From the NCBI GenBank assembly GCA_014773175.1, contig VXCM01000989.1, positions 225,682-289,681 of the forward strand: a DNA stretch of 64,000 bases, written 5' to 3'. This DNA is from Lucifuga dentata. Lineage: Eukaryota; Chordata; Actinopteri; Ophidiiformes; Bythitidae. Position 1 is the stretch's first letter. Every line of letters begins with the position of its first letter. The notes under the pieces were generated by a model that saw nothing but the letters and a program-made list of their open reading frames with translations, did no database searches and was not told the DNA's origin. Positions 45,911 through 58,699 of the stretch are shown here, piece by piece. A program made the position numbers and the translations under genes.

Positions 45911-47890
45911 TAATGTCAAGTCATATGTGGGTTTCAGAGATATTTCACAGAAATATTGCGCAATGAAAACGAATGAAGAAAATGAGTATTTTCTTCTTAC
46001 TGGAGCACAGCTGCAAACTAAACTCACTTCCTCACCTTTTTATCTGAAAAAATGCATGCAGAGCAGGGCGACTTCAAGTCTCAAATCCTCCGCCTGAGAG
46101 AGACAGTATAACTTTAATGCTGCAAAATGTTGTATCTGTACAGTAGCTTCAAAAGTGTTTTGTATTTAGTTGTGTATTTTCTTTTACAACATTTCAGAGC
46201 TCAATGCTGTACTATTCTATAATTGCTAGCTTGGTGGCTAAGGCTTTTAGAAAAGAAGTAAGAGAATTTACTTTAGAGGATCATGTGATCCTTCACTAAA
46301 AATCCCCCAAATTTCACTAAATAGGGTAAAAAAAAAACAAAAAAAACAACAACAACAACAAAAAACTGTCACCTAATTTTTGGGTTACAAACTGCATATG
46401 TTCAATTTTTGTGACTTTAATTTTTTTCTTTTAAAATTTGTATTATTTCATTTAAAACTTTCTAGAAGTTAAAATACAAGGTTGTATACCCTGCCAAGTG
46501 AAAAACCTTGATCTTCATTTTCAGATTTTCATTACTGATGTAACAGATACACATTAATCCATTAAGCGATCTCCATTTGGTTGATTTTGGTCAGGCTTTT
46601 TAATCACTGTGGTTTCTATGGAAATAGAAAACAGATTTAAAAGTTCCACTTTCAGTTTGGATGCAAGCTTGGATTCGTCCATAATAAGTTAACACTCTTA
46701 CAGAGACCATTCTTTACAAGGAGTAGTTTTACTTTTAAATACTAGAGAACAGTATGTTAATGTTAATGTGACACTTTTGCTTGTGATAAGTGTTTTTTTT
46801 TTATTGTAGTATTAGTACTTACTGTAAATTGTACTGCAACTGTGGATGTGCATGTGTTCGTGTGCAAGTGTGTGTGTGTTTGAGAGAGTGACAGTGCTCT
46901 CTCTACTATTTTGTTCACCGTTGACTGAGTGTGAGCCCGAGTGAGACAGGAGTGTGGCTGGTCCTCACTGATAACTACGCACAGACAGAGCCCTGTGCTT
47001 TGTGCTTCTATTCAAAAACACACACACATGTGTGCGCACGCACATAATTAACCAAAAAACAGAATGGAAATTGAAAAAACCCTCACTCCACTTTTAATTG
47101 GACTGACTGTCTTCAAACCATAATGAAAAAAGCAACCTCAGTCATTCTCAGTCATCTTGTTGCTTGTTGAATTATTGATAGAAGAAAACAGCAGTAGAAC
47201 ATGAAATGCAGCAGAAATAGCGTAGGGGCATCGGGCTTAAGTGTGTTTGAATGTTAATGACAAAATGTGATTATTCATGTGTGATGCACGCTGGGTGGAT
47301 TTTTGTAACAGAGTGAGGAGGAGTATTGAGTTTTTCCATGGTGACTGTTGAGAACGTGCATGTGCCAGACAAGCCAGCTGCTATCTTGTTGTCCAAGTAC
47401 ACAATGCTCCTGCAGAAACCAAACCAGTGTCGATGAGGGAGTTAGTCAGTATGACATTACTGCATGCTCTCCCAACCAGCACATTACCTTCCTGACCCAG
47501 TGCTGTACAATTACAATATCAACCCTGTCCAAACTCATTGCCTGTACAGCAATCATCTCTTCATTTTTTTATGAATTCGGAATTGTTTGGTCCCGCTTTT
47601 GTTATTATATCAGATTGGCTCATTTCCCAAAAGTCACTCTGGGAGTTTTCAAAGAATGTTACAGCATCTCCGCTCTTGTTTGCCAAGTTATTTGCTCTGT
47701 GACAGCAACCTGATTAACTGAAATAAAACCTCCGTAGTTGTCAACCAGTTATATTACACAAGTCATCTCTAATGTCATATATTAGACATAGCTTTTATTA
47801 GAGGAGGCACGGACTTTGAGAAAGATGATCACATTTCATGACCTCCAGTGTGCTGATACCTCACCCAGAAAATGAGAAAGGGGAAATCCC
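45911..47890. other. Gene-free intergenic sequence
   Basis: A 121-codon open frame at 47348-47713 has no recognisable domain, no splice context and unusual composition; I treat it as chance. An A-rich (CAA)n stretch lies at 46327-46365. Confidence 0.6.
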
Positions 47891-48130
47891 CGAAGAGTCG
47901 ATGCTTTGACAGTGACAAAACATCTTCGGCTTCAACTTTTAGAGGCCAAACAGAGACCTTGAAATATTCTCCTCATCAATTAATCTCCATTCGATGACAC
48001 ACTGCTTTACTTAGCCAACCATTCAGCCTCCTCTGGCTGCTATAATTGTCCCAGTTAATTGCTTTTCAACTCTCTTTGATTACAAGGTCGGCTCTGAATG
48101 GCTGGCGTACACGGCTCAAAGTTGGGTGCT
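47890..48130. promoter_or_regulatory. Candidate conserved non-coding element
   Basis: Unique sequence with CATCAATTAATCTCC near 47974, GCTATAATTGTCCC near 48039 and CAGTTAATTGC near 48052, then CTTTGATTACAAGG. No frame of interest. Followed by a CTCTC tract with N 48161. Confidence 0.3.
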
Positions 48131-48732
48131 GCTGTCTTCTCCCCCTGCCCCCTCCTTTTGNCTCTCTCTCCTCTCCTCTCCTCTCCTCTCCTCTCCCCTC
48201 CACCTTTCCTAACCTGACATTCTGGGGTATCAGTGCCATCAGAGATGTGATTTTCATGAACCTATTCATCACAGTGATGTGTGTATATAATTGTATCCGT
48301 TAACTTTGATATAGTGATACATAATGAACCTGTCCACTCTGAGCCACTCGCTCTCTCAGGACACCTGAGACAGAGAATAAATGGACCCTGAGGGAGTTAT
48401 AGTTTTACACATCTGCATTCATACTTAATTAAGAACAAGCACAAGACCATTTAGAGACAAATGTATTACCTGCAAATATAATTGTAATGGGTTATTTCGT
48501 TGTTCTACATATCAAAATGATAGTTTATTATACTCGTTTTTCAAAATAAGACATCATTATTTCACCATAAAGTGACACAATTTCCACGAAGGGAAAAGCA
48601 AACAGCATACATAGTGGATTATGGAGAAAATAAGATATATTGCTATTGCAGTTGCTACACAACTGTCCCTGACAATTTATGTACTGCTGAGGTTGGTTAA
48701 GAAAGCAGAGTCCATGATTGGAAAGAGATGGG

Positions 48733-48767
<35 letters not shown>

Positions 48768-48956
48768 GCTTCTGTGGCTTTTTCCTCTCCCTCCACAGCT
48801 CACATGGAGGCGACAGAGTCCCTCTCATTACTATACAGCACAACCTCCCAAACAAAGGCTCATGCACCAATAGCAGTGCGTGTTCAATACCGATAACTAG
48901 TATGGGCTCTCATCTGAATTGGCATGCCACAGGCCTTGACACATATTTTTACACAC

Positions 48957-48963
48957 TCACACN

Positions 48964-49020
<57 letters not shown>

Positions 49021-49028
49021 GCACACAC
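48957..49028 (+). repeat. (CA)n microsatellite with N at 48963
   Basis: About 30 CA units with a CGCG interruption near the right end. Confidence 0.95.
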
Positions 49029-49199
49029 ACAAAGACATGTTTTCAAAACCAAACACACGAAAATATCAAATACATAAAAAGGCACACTCCTATGTGTATA
49101 AAATACTGTATGAAATCATGCATGCATACGCACATGCACACACATACACACACACACTCATTCTGCTCCTTGCTTGTTTTGAATAGATAGCGATTACAG

Positions 49200-51259
49200 G
49201 ATTACTTTGCAGCAGCTACTTGAATATGCATTCAAGCTTTGCGTTGTCAGCACCCGCTTTTGTTCTTCATTTGGAGGAGCAATAAAATACCTTCCAACAT
49301 CAAAGACAAAAGTGCTAAATGCTAACAGTTTCTGAGGGACGCTGCTGGCTTTCTGCATGGGAAAACCATGCAAATTAGTAACACAGTGTTATTTCTACTT
49401 GATTTGAATATAGCTTTCTCCTCATGTGGCCTTCTGCATGTTTCACACCTGGCTGGTTAAATGTGTCACTGGGCCTGGAGATGTTCACTGAGGCATTACA
49501 CACACACACACACACACATACACACACACCAACACACGTACACATGCATTTACCAGGCTAACCTTTGCTCTTTCACGTTCATTTCAGACCAGGTCTTCTC
49601 ATTGCAAAGTACAAGAAAATGCCCTGAAAAGAAAACAGAAAACAGAAAAGAAATAAAACAAAAAACAGTATCTTTAAAAAGATGTATGTGCTTAGGATTC
49701 TAAATAATATCTTTCTTCTTTTTGTGGAGACGGGAGACCATGTGGTAGAAGCAGAAATGTTACCTCCTGTTGTGACTAATATCTGCAATTTCCCTGTGTC
49801 TCTGCCACATGCAATCACAACGGCTTGTTTATCTTGCTGTCATATTGCTTTGATGTTAGATCGCTCTCTGCTGTGATTGGACCAATAGTTGCTACATATG
49901 GCTAGTTGCAATAACAGCAGGGAGCAAAATAGAGAGCTTTTAAAATGTTTTACGTGCCTTTGCTCGCAATCATACACATCAATAATTGCACATCTGTGGG
50001 ATGCATGGATGGTTTTGTTCACATTTACTTTTACCGTCTATATTTCAAAGGACACTTCAATGCAGGAGGTAGTGACCGGCTTTGCAAATGAGCTCAGGGT
50101 TGGGGTGTATTTACAGAAGCATGTGATTTCTCATGCTGATAGTGGGGGAAGAAAACAAGGAAGAGGAGGAGGAGTGGAGGAAGAAAAGTGAGGATAGGTG
50201 GAGGAAAGGAAGCCTAAAATATGCATGTCATCATGTGGATGAGCAATAGCTTTCTGTGGAAGCTTCTCTTGATGCACACATGCAAGACATGCCTCTGACT
50301 GAGCTCTGCTGCCAATCAGAAGTGCTGATGGTTTCTATGTGTGTTTATTTGCAGTGTGGCATTCCCCAGCTGAAACACTGAACACACACACACACACGCA
50401 CACAACTCTCCGTCTTTCAGAATATGAGACTGTATAATTAGCTTTCTGTTAAATGCAAGAGACAAGATATGAAGCAAAAAATTCAACATGAAGAGATATG
50501 AAGCAAAAAATTCAGTGCATAGTGAAGATGTAACTATCACCCTAAACTATCAATACCAGTCTGTAAAACCAACCACCTCTCAAAACAAGCACAATGAGTC
50601 CAACGCGTTCTTTTCTGTGCCCTCAAACTTTTGGTAGCTATTCTTCTCCAAAAGGGATAAATCCACATTTCTGTATATATTTATCTCAGCCGAAAACAAG
50701 ATCAAAATGTCCTGAGAAGGAGTGATTTCTCATTTCAGACCATAAAATTCAATGAAACTAAGTCCAGCAATGAAACTAAGTCCAGCTTTCGTGAGTATGT
50801 GTGTATCTTTGTATGAATAAATACAAGCAGATTTTTGTGTGGATTTATGACTTTTGTTTTACACAAATAAAGTGGAGCACCTTGCAGTATCAACAAAGCA
50901 ACGGCTGCTCTATATTGTTTTAGATCAGTGGTCCTCAATGTAGGAGGCACATGATAGGGATACATCAGGAGCCAAACATAATCAGAGGCAAATCTAGTGT
51001 CTGTGGGGGCTCCAGGCAAAATGTTTGGGGCCCTTTGGACTTTTTTTTTTTTTTTTNTTTTTTTTTTTTTTTTACTAGATGATATTCATAACTTTACCTT
51101 ACCCTGAAGTTAGTGATGTGACGGATGGTATTTTGTTGTGGTGGTTGAATGGATAAGTGGTGTGTAGTCTTCATCATCATGTGCAGGTGATGGTGTTCGT
51201 GGACATTGAGCTGTTGGCAGTGTTGATGGAACTGCTTGAAAAAAGAAAAAGCAGAGAGA

Positions 51260-51260
<1 letters not shown>
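49200..51260. other. Gene-free intergenic sequence
   Basis: Contains a (CA)n tract at 49498-49528, a direct 20-bp repeat near 50466-50513 and a T tract with N 51057. No coding similarity recognised. Confidence 0.6.
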
Positions 51261-51299
<39 letters not shown>

Positions 51300-51326
51300 A
51301 AAAGGTGTGCCGTATCACTATATTAN

Positions 51327-51365
<39 letters not shown>

Positions 51366-51391
51366 AAAAGGTGTGCCGTATCACTATATTA
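51261..51391. repeat. Assembly duplication around N at 51326, containing (GA)n
   Basis: 65-bp copies 51261-51325 and 51327-51391 are identical and each contains a GA tract; the right copy runs directly into the TTAA element. Confidence 0.9.
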
Positions 51392-51392
51392 A

Positions 51393-51967
51393 AGGACCAT
51401 ACCATCCAGTTTGCATGTTTGAAGCTAATATATTAAATTATTATTACATTCAATTTTCATACACGTGACAATAATTTCCCAAAGGATAAAACCGTGTTTC
51501 AGCTTTCCCAATATTTGCAAAATTTCTTAATCTTTCCAAATCAAATTTTCAAGAGATATCCACCTTAAAAATCAATGTTTCACCTGCTAATGGTTACGCA
51601 GCCTTGTCACGGTTGTTTAAATTTTTCGATAAATGCAGGTCTTCTTTTGGGACTATATTCCCTGGTGGAGACATACATTCACTCTGTGCTTTTTATTGCG
51701 CTTAAACGCTCAAATTATGAAACTTCAAAAAAACCTGAATACATGTTGTTCACGATGATGGATTACCTATCCCAAGAATGTTTCAAGTATCAATAAGTTG
51801 ATTTTAATAGTGTACCAGAATGAATTAAACCAATGGCAGTCTGGAAGGTAGGAAAAACAAAATTAACTCACTGTTAGTGGTATGCTTTGGGAAATGATTG
51901 TCAGTAATGTCATGTGTATGAAAATTGAATATATTAGGCTCAAACATGCTATGGATGGTATGGTCCT
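51393..51967 (+). mobile_element. Non-autonomous DNA transposon, TTAA/AGGACCATAC family, copy 2
   Basis: TTAA at 51389-51392 precedes AGGACCATACCATCC; the right end reads GGATGGTATGGTCCT, its inverse. Sub-terminal inverted sequence (CATGTTTGA.../...CTCAAACATG, AATTTTCATACACGTGACA/...GTATGAAAATT) extends the terminal repeats to roughly 80 bp. No transposase frame. About 575 bp, same orientation as the copy at 54.6 kb. The TTAA on the right is imperfect (GACTTAA). Confidence 0.82.
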
Positions 51968-51969
51968 GA

Positions 51970-53909
51970 CTTAATACTATTAGGATGACCTGATCTGACA
52001 TCAAATAATAACAAATAACATTCGGGAGGATACATTGGCACATAGATTTAGACAATACCAGCTCAAACACACTGTCCTGTAGCCTGGTAGCAACTAGCAA
52101 ATTCATATGATTGCTAAAATGAATCCTGACGTTCACACTAGATGGCTCAGCTAGCTACCTCACAAACTAATTCAGTTAACAATGTGAACTAAGTTAGCTA
52201 ATATTACACAGGAAATGTAACTCCAAACCATTTGACAGGCTAATTCATCAATTCATCAAACAATAAATCTGAATGAACTCGCTAGCTACAAGTGAACTGG
52301 ACTACATTCTACATTTGTTTGTCATAATTAACACGTACCTCTGTCCTGCTTCCTCTTTTCCTCTTCTTCTTCTTTCCCTTTTCTCTTTTTTAAACTTGAG
52401 AAATAAGTCCTCTTCGTTCTGTTTTTGGCACTGTTGTCAGTTCCTCACGATCACCTGTTCATTCAAACTCTGTTGCTGTATTTCAATAAAGTTTTGGAAA
52501 AAACAATTCTGGCTCTACCCACTAATATCATGGAGGAGCCTTGTCATGTCTCGTCAAATTTATTTCTTGTAGCACCTCAACTTGCAAGTTTCATACCACA
52601 TTAGTCAGCAGTCCATTATTCATTGATTCATTGTTTGACACCACATTTTTTTGACACCACGTAAGTGTGTTTTCGTGACTTACTTGTCTCTATCTTCATG
52701 AACACACCACCAGAGAGTAGGAGGAGAAGGACCCTGCAGAAAATAATGTCACACCTCAGAGGTCAGCTCTGTTAGAACAGTTTTCTGGGGTCACCAAAGC
52801 TCACCAAAGATTAACTTGACACAAAATCTTTACTTTGCCTAGTTGAGTGAATATGTGAAGTTTGAAATAAATATATTCAGTACAAAATCGTGTTATCACA
52901 GAAGTGACTGCACCCTTAACCTGCAAATCAAGTCATTTTGCAGACTTAGTCAGTGAGAAATGGTGAACACCTTGAAAAAACTCAACTGCAAAGAAACAAT
53001 ATTTGCCATACGTAGTCTGGAATGGACTGGAATGGAAAAGTGAAAATTCACATGACTATGTTCACCAAAGCTGAACTCCATGCAAAGTCTTTTATTTAAC
53101 TTAATCATACTTCACTTCCTTAAATGAATCACCCAACAATAAGCTTAATATGATCTATTCTGAAAGCATGTTGATAAATCTTAATAAAAGCAAGTTGTTT
53201 AGTGTTTGAGATGTACAGCATGTTGGGTTTCTGATAACTCAACTGATGGTGCTTTTGTGCCACATCGACTGTGAGTTCAAAATCCATAAAAATTTTTGTT
53301 TTGTATCCTGAAGTCACCAAACCAAACACATTTTGCCAGTTCGGCCAAGACAATGGGATTTGATTTCCATATTTAGCATACTGACTGTCAAACTACAAGT
53401 GTACTCTGACATGGTAGATGAAAGCATATAAGTACCAGTAAATAAAAGTACAGTGTGAGATGAGTAGAAATATATTTGTACATATTTTAACACACTGAAT
53501 GTATGAAAAATATACTGTGCAGGTACTTAATGATTTGGCAAAGGCACATTTACTGTATTTATTCTGATGTAAATTTACTGTTCGTTCAGTAGATGGAAAA
53601 ATGCTGCTGAGGTCTGCATATAAAATTAAAACATTCATAAATAAGAAATGTATTTACATTTTTTAAAATATATGATGCATTTTTTTTTTTGTTTTTTTTT
53701 TGTATAAATCTGTTAATCTTCATTAAAAATGCTTTGGTACGTTTTTGATGATGATGGCATGTTTTTTGTAACTGTATACTTGTGATCTTTTTTTAACCTG
53801 CACTTTTTGACTCCAGAGTCTCAGCACATACAGACACAAGCACCTCACAGAGGAGCAATATCAGTGTCTCCCACCTCCTTGCCATCCTTTATTGCACCTC
53901 TTTTTCTTG

Positions 53910-53950
<41 letters not shown>
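51970..53950. other. Gene-free intergenic sequence
   Basis: AT-rich, no exon recognised. Ends in a (CT)n tract at 53910-53948. T-rich run near 53681-53700. Confidence 0.6.
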
Positions 53951-53954
<4 letters not shown>

Positions 53955-53959
53955 TCTCC

Positions 53960-54235
53960 CTCATGAATAAACATCCCCTGCATTCACTCAGTGCTGGCAT
54001 GAAATGGCCACACAGCCCCTGGCACACGCAGGAGTAATGCCGCAATCATTATTCCACTGCAGTGGTCCCACACAAGCATATTTCACCAATCATGTGGCTC
54101 TCTCCCCTGGCTTTTGTTTGGATGACTTAAACAAATGATGTGGCAGCGAGGAGGGCCTGCGTACCTCTGCTCCCTCTGTTAACGCAGCAACCGTTGACAC
54201 GGACACTGCAAAATTTGCATAAGACTATGCTTGAG
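53960..54235. promoter_or_regulatory. Candidate conserved non-coding element
   Basis: Unique sequence with CATGAATAAACATCCCC, GCCGCAATCATTATTCC, CACCAATCATGTGGC and AAAATTTGCATAAG. No coding frame; called on texture only. Confidence 0.25.
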
Positions 54236-54576
54236 TGCTACTGGCACTTCCAAAAAGGGTCCAGAGATTTTTTCCCTCTCTTTTTGCAAGGGGGTGGTGT
54301 TGGTTTGGCGTTTAAATAGGGGTGGTGTGTTATTTTTGGTCCTCCCGCTTTCCTCTCTCCTTTCATCCTGTTCTCCCTTACTCCTCGTCTCCTCTCCGAC
54401 TGCCAACTCTTCTTTTCTCTGGAATTTAGTATTGGATTGGGAGTAATGACAGGATGCACCCATGACTGTTCAACAATAGAGACGGAAGAAATCTATTTGG
54501 CAATGCTGCAGCAAATGTACGATGACAATAGTGGCATCTAAGAATCAACCCAGTTACAAATGACGATGATGGTTAA

Positions 54577-55155
54577 AGGACCATACCGGCCATTTTGCAT
54601 GTTTGAGCCTCATATTTTTTCAATTTTCATACACGTTACATTACTGACAACCATTTCCCAAAGGATAAAACCATATTTCAGTTTTCCTGACATTTTGCAA
54701 AATCTCTTAATCTTTCAAAATCAAATATTCAAGTGATACACCCACCTTAAAAATCGATGTTTCACCTGCTAATAGTTACGCAGCCTTATGAAGTCACAGT
54801 CATTTAAATTTTTCAATAAATGCAGATCTTCTTTTGGGACTATATTCCCAGGTTCATTTTCAGATCACTCCGTGCTTTTTCTTGCGCTTAAAAGCTGAAA
54901 TGATGTAACTTCGAAAAAAAACCTGAATACACATCTCGTTCACAATGATGGATTACCTATCCCAAGAACCTTTCAAGTATCAACAAGTTGATTTTAATAT
55001 CGTACCAAAATGAACGAAAACCAATGGTGGTCTGGAAGGTAGGAAAAAAAATTAACTCACTATTCCATTAGTACGCTTTGGGAAATGATTGTCAGTAACG
55101 TGTATGAAAATTGAATATATTAGGCTCAAACATGCAAAATGGCCAGTATGGTCCT
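54577..55155 (+). mobile_element. Non-autonomous DNA transposon, TTAA/AGGACCATAC family, copy 3 (best preserved)
   Basis: Flanked by TTAA on both sides (54573-54576 and 55156-55159). The left end is AGGACCATACCGGCCATTTT, the right end reads ACTGGCCATTTTGCATG then GAGCC when reversed after AGGACCAT. Terminal repeats exceed 75 bp. 579 bp with no transposase frame. TTAA duplication suggests mobilisation by a piggyBac-type transposase (inference). Confidence 0.85.
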
Positions 55156-55159
55156 TTAA

Positions 55160-57000
55160 TGTCACATATATCTATGTATGCATGAGTTGGAGGAAATAAT
55201 GGCAGTTGTTTTTCAAATTAAATACATCAATAGTATGATCATTATTATACCATTTTGTAAGTATTCTACTACCAAGCACTGGAGCATTTCAGCATAATGG
55301 CAGCTCTAAAGATGACGGTAATTGTGATGAGGAGGAGGATGTTTAATATAGTCTCGCATTTAAAGATGGGAAAGATTACTGCTGTGCCGATGATTGAACA
55401 AGGATGGCAATACTGATGAAGGTGATGAAGAGGAGACAATAATGATAAATGGTTATTTCTGCTTTGGCTCTTGTTGATGTTAAATCTGAAAATAGAAACA
55501 GGAGTGCTGCATTCAGAGAAGTTAATCAAGCAGCTGGAAGGCCCATTGCTCTGTGCTTTTATGTGTCTATCTGTCTTTTCTCTTATCTCTATCTCTTTCA
55601 TTCCCCTTATCTCACCCTTCTTTAATCACAGCATATCAATGTGACTGATACATCTAACACATCTATTTGTGTGCTGTTCACTTTGTGAGAAAGTTCTATT
55701 TGAATTTCATGAATTTCCTCTCATCCGACTTTCAGACTTGCTTCTCGCAGTGCCACAGGAATACCAAACACTGACAACATGCAACAGTATGTTCTCAAAT
55801 GTTTATGAGTGTGGAATTTTGTATGTGTGTATTTATAATTGTGCAAGTAGGTACTAGTGACTCTGCTGAATCCTTAGGGTGACTGTGACACACAAAGGTT
55901 GTCTCCATGGTGATAGATGTGGGGTCATCTCCATGACAATAGATCTAAGGGGGTGTTGGCCGCCAAGGTCATGGACCAAGGACGAGGCAAGAGTGATTGC
56001 AGCCACCTAGACAGGAAATCGAAGAGGAACACACCAAGGGGNTGGAAAAAGGTGCAATTTCACAAGCCAAATTACTTCTGGGATGGAGGAGAGAAAAATA
56101 TCACAGCAATATAACGGCACTAGGTACGAGAGGAGGGGACAAGGGAAGTGGAGAAGGAGCAGGAAGCAGCAGGAGGAGAGAGGCCCCAAACAAAAGGAGC
56201 AGCCTAATTATCAGAGTCATCAAACATCTACCGTATGCTAACATAAGTAAATAGAGTGACAGTGTATCTCTCTGACAAAATCCTCCCCTCCTCCCCCCTT
56301 CATTGAAAGGAATTTTCCGAGGTATNAGTGTATCTCTCTGACAAAATCCTCCCCTCCTCCCCCCTTCATTGAAAGGAATTTTCCGAGGTATCTGCGAGGC
56401 TTTGGCACCGATTTTCCATGTAATTTATCAAGCTTGGTTTATTTCTAAGACTGATGCTGGCTGTGACTAGAAAATATTGATTGGATTGTGCAACATGTTC
56501 CACTGCAGCATTACTGATTTCTTTTTCTGTTCTCTCTCTTCACTCCTCCTCTGCTTTCTGGCTATTTTCATAACATTAGTATGTGAAACAACAGCACATC
56601 AGTAAATTGTTAACAAGAACAGACCCAGTGAATAAAAGCTGATAACAACTTCAAATTTCTGCCTCATTGCCTCATTCTTTCCTTGCTCAGGGTTTCCCCG
56701 TGTATTTTCTGTTCTCAATATGTCCTGCATTTCAATGTGTGGGTGTGTGTGTTCATACAAATGAGTGTCTGCATCGGCAGGCTGAGTGCATTGAATTATT
56801 AAGTCCACAGTACCACTGTGCCCATTGCCTCATTGCACCTAATTAAGCCCTGTTTTGTTTCCTATCAATTAACATTGTAATTAAAATTAGTCCTGCTACT
56901 GTTTACCTATTATTTGCTGATTCAGGAGAAATGACACACAGCCAATGATGTGCAGGAATTCTCTAAAAATGCTCAAAGATAGCACATGTTAAGTCAATTT
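55160..57000. other. Gene-free intergenic sequence
   Basis: Holds an assembly duplication at 56261-56391 and an N at 56042. Unique sequence at 56400-56480 and 56810-56900 (CTAATTAAGCC, ATCAATTAAC) may be regulatory. Confidence 0.6.
56261..56391. repeat. Assembly duplication around N at 56326 (65-bp copies)
   Basis: 56261-56325 and 56327-56391 are identical. Confidence 0.9.
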
Positions 57001-57295
57001 ACATAAGCACATTTAAAAACAACAATGTTGACCAAAGCACTGTACAATTATAAAACACAAATACAGATAAATAAAACCAGTAGAGAAATAAAAAACAAGA
57101 CAACCATAAAACATGATGCTAAGACACCATACAGCAGAAGAAAAATTTTGGGCTGGTTTTAAAAGGCCAAGGAGAATAAATAAGTTTGTAGTCATGATTT
57201 AAAAGTCAGCAGTGTCAGTGCAGTCTTAATGTGGAGGGTTAACTATTCCAAAGTTTGGGAGCAGCTACCGCAAAGGCACGGTCTCCCTACATGTG
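57000..57295. repeat. Probable dispersed fish repeat fragment, unclassified
   Basis: The stretch with CACATTTAAAAACAACAATG, GACCAAAGCACTGTACAA, AGGAGAATAAATAAGTTTG and CCAAAGTTTGGGAGCAGC resembles a repeat I recall as widespread in fish genomes, probably a LINE or SINE tail. Class cannot be settled without a repeat library. Confidence 0.45.
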
Positions 57296-57950
57296 ACCAT
57301 GATGTGCCATGATGTGCGATTCCACAGAATATGCATGTGAGTTCAGAAACTCAGAAATCACACATGCGCGCACACACACTCACTCACTCACTCACACGTA
57401 TTTCTCCAACCAGATCCCATAATTTGCCAGAAAGGTGCTGATGGAACTGGGGAATAGGAGCAGTGAGTGTGTGTGTGTGTGTGTGTGACTGTGAGCCGCT
57501 GTTGAGCTGCTAGCAGCAGAACCAAGGGATTCACCTCCCTATCAGCTCACAGTAATCACCTAATCTCCCATCCCTCAGGTGAACAGTGGGAAAGGAGAAT
57601 ATGGACTGTTTCAATGGAAATGTTTCTCCCTGCATCACCTCAGCAACAAACACACACACACACACAAATTTTCCAAATATCTGTTGTTCTGTATGTCCTA
57701 CATTAACACTGGCAGCAATATGTATGTGTTACATCTCAAAATATGTCTATCTGGGTACAAAAAAAAAAAAAAAANAAAAAAAAAAAAAAAAGAAGCAAAT
57801 CATACTCTATATCTTTATGCATAAATGAATAGATCAAGTAAATGAGAGCTCTACCCAACCTCAACCAACCCTGTCTCCTTCAATATGGTAATGTATTGAA
57901 GGATATAGGGTTGGTGGAGATTCACCAAAAAGCGTACACCCTATCCCCTT

Positions 57951-57964
57951 GTTTCCATGGCAAC
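57951..57964 (+). promoter_or_regulatory. RFX X-box motif
   Basis: GTTTCCATGGCAAC fully matches the X-box pattern and is almost palindromic. It lies in a unique patch (about 57880-58060). Confidence 0.42.
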
Positions 57965-58077
57965 TGACCATAGAGCTGTGAGTGTATGAGGCAGCAGGCA
58001 GCAGGCAAAATCACTGGAGTGAGAGGCGTACCGGTCTGTCACCTCAGCCTCCCCAGAGAAACAACATACTGTACTAC

Positions 58078-58081
<4 letters not shown>

Positions 58082-58119
<38 letters not shown>

Positions 58120-58219
58120 CTCTCTATGTCTTGACGTTGATGCTCAATGTCTTTCTCAGTTATAAATATCACTCTAATTTTCAGGTATATACCACTCTAA
58201 ATGTATCTCTCTATCTTTC

Positions 58220-58280
<61 letters not shown>
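58082..58280. repeat. (CT)n at 58082-58114 and (CA)n at 58225-58280
   Basis: Two microsatellites 110 bp apart. Confidence 0.95.
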
Positions 58281-58281
<1 letters not shown>

Positions 58282-58613
58282 CATCCCCCATGTTCACTCA
58301 TGTTACTGGATTGCCTTTTAGCTCAGTACAAAGCCAACATGACAGCTACTGCACCAGACATTAATGAGTAAAGCATGAAAGCATGTGTGATATTCTTATT
58401 AAAACATGATCCTGGACTCTGACTGCACACACTCTCTTGTCCTGCTCCTCCTCTCTTTCCCACCTTCCTTTTTGGGTTGGAGGTGAATGCTCATGGAGGC
58501 CAACCTGTCCTTGGTTGCAGTAAAGGATTACAACAGCACACACCATGTGACCTTAATTCCCCCTTCCTGCTTCTGCTGCTCAGCCAATCAGGATCAGGGA
58601 TGAACCATGAGTT

Positions 58614-58621
58614 TGTGTGTA

Positions 58622-58669
<48 letters not shown>
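58614..58669 (+). repeat. (GT)n microsatellite
   Basis: About 24 GT units after GTGTGTATCTG. Confidence 0.95.
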
Positions 58670-58670
<1 letters not shown>

Positions 58671-58699
58671 CACTGTGTGGCTGCTACTTCTTTGCATAA

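Noticed and set aside
47348..47713. 121-codon open frame as a gene
   Set aside because: No domain, no signal or splice context, no similarity I recognise; length is within chance for 64 kb.
54231..54463. Charged open frames on both strands
   Set aside because: No family resemblance, no splice context; overlap a T/C-rich stretch.
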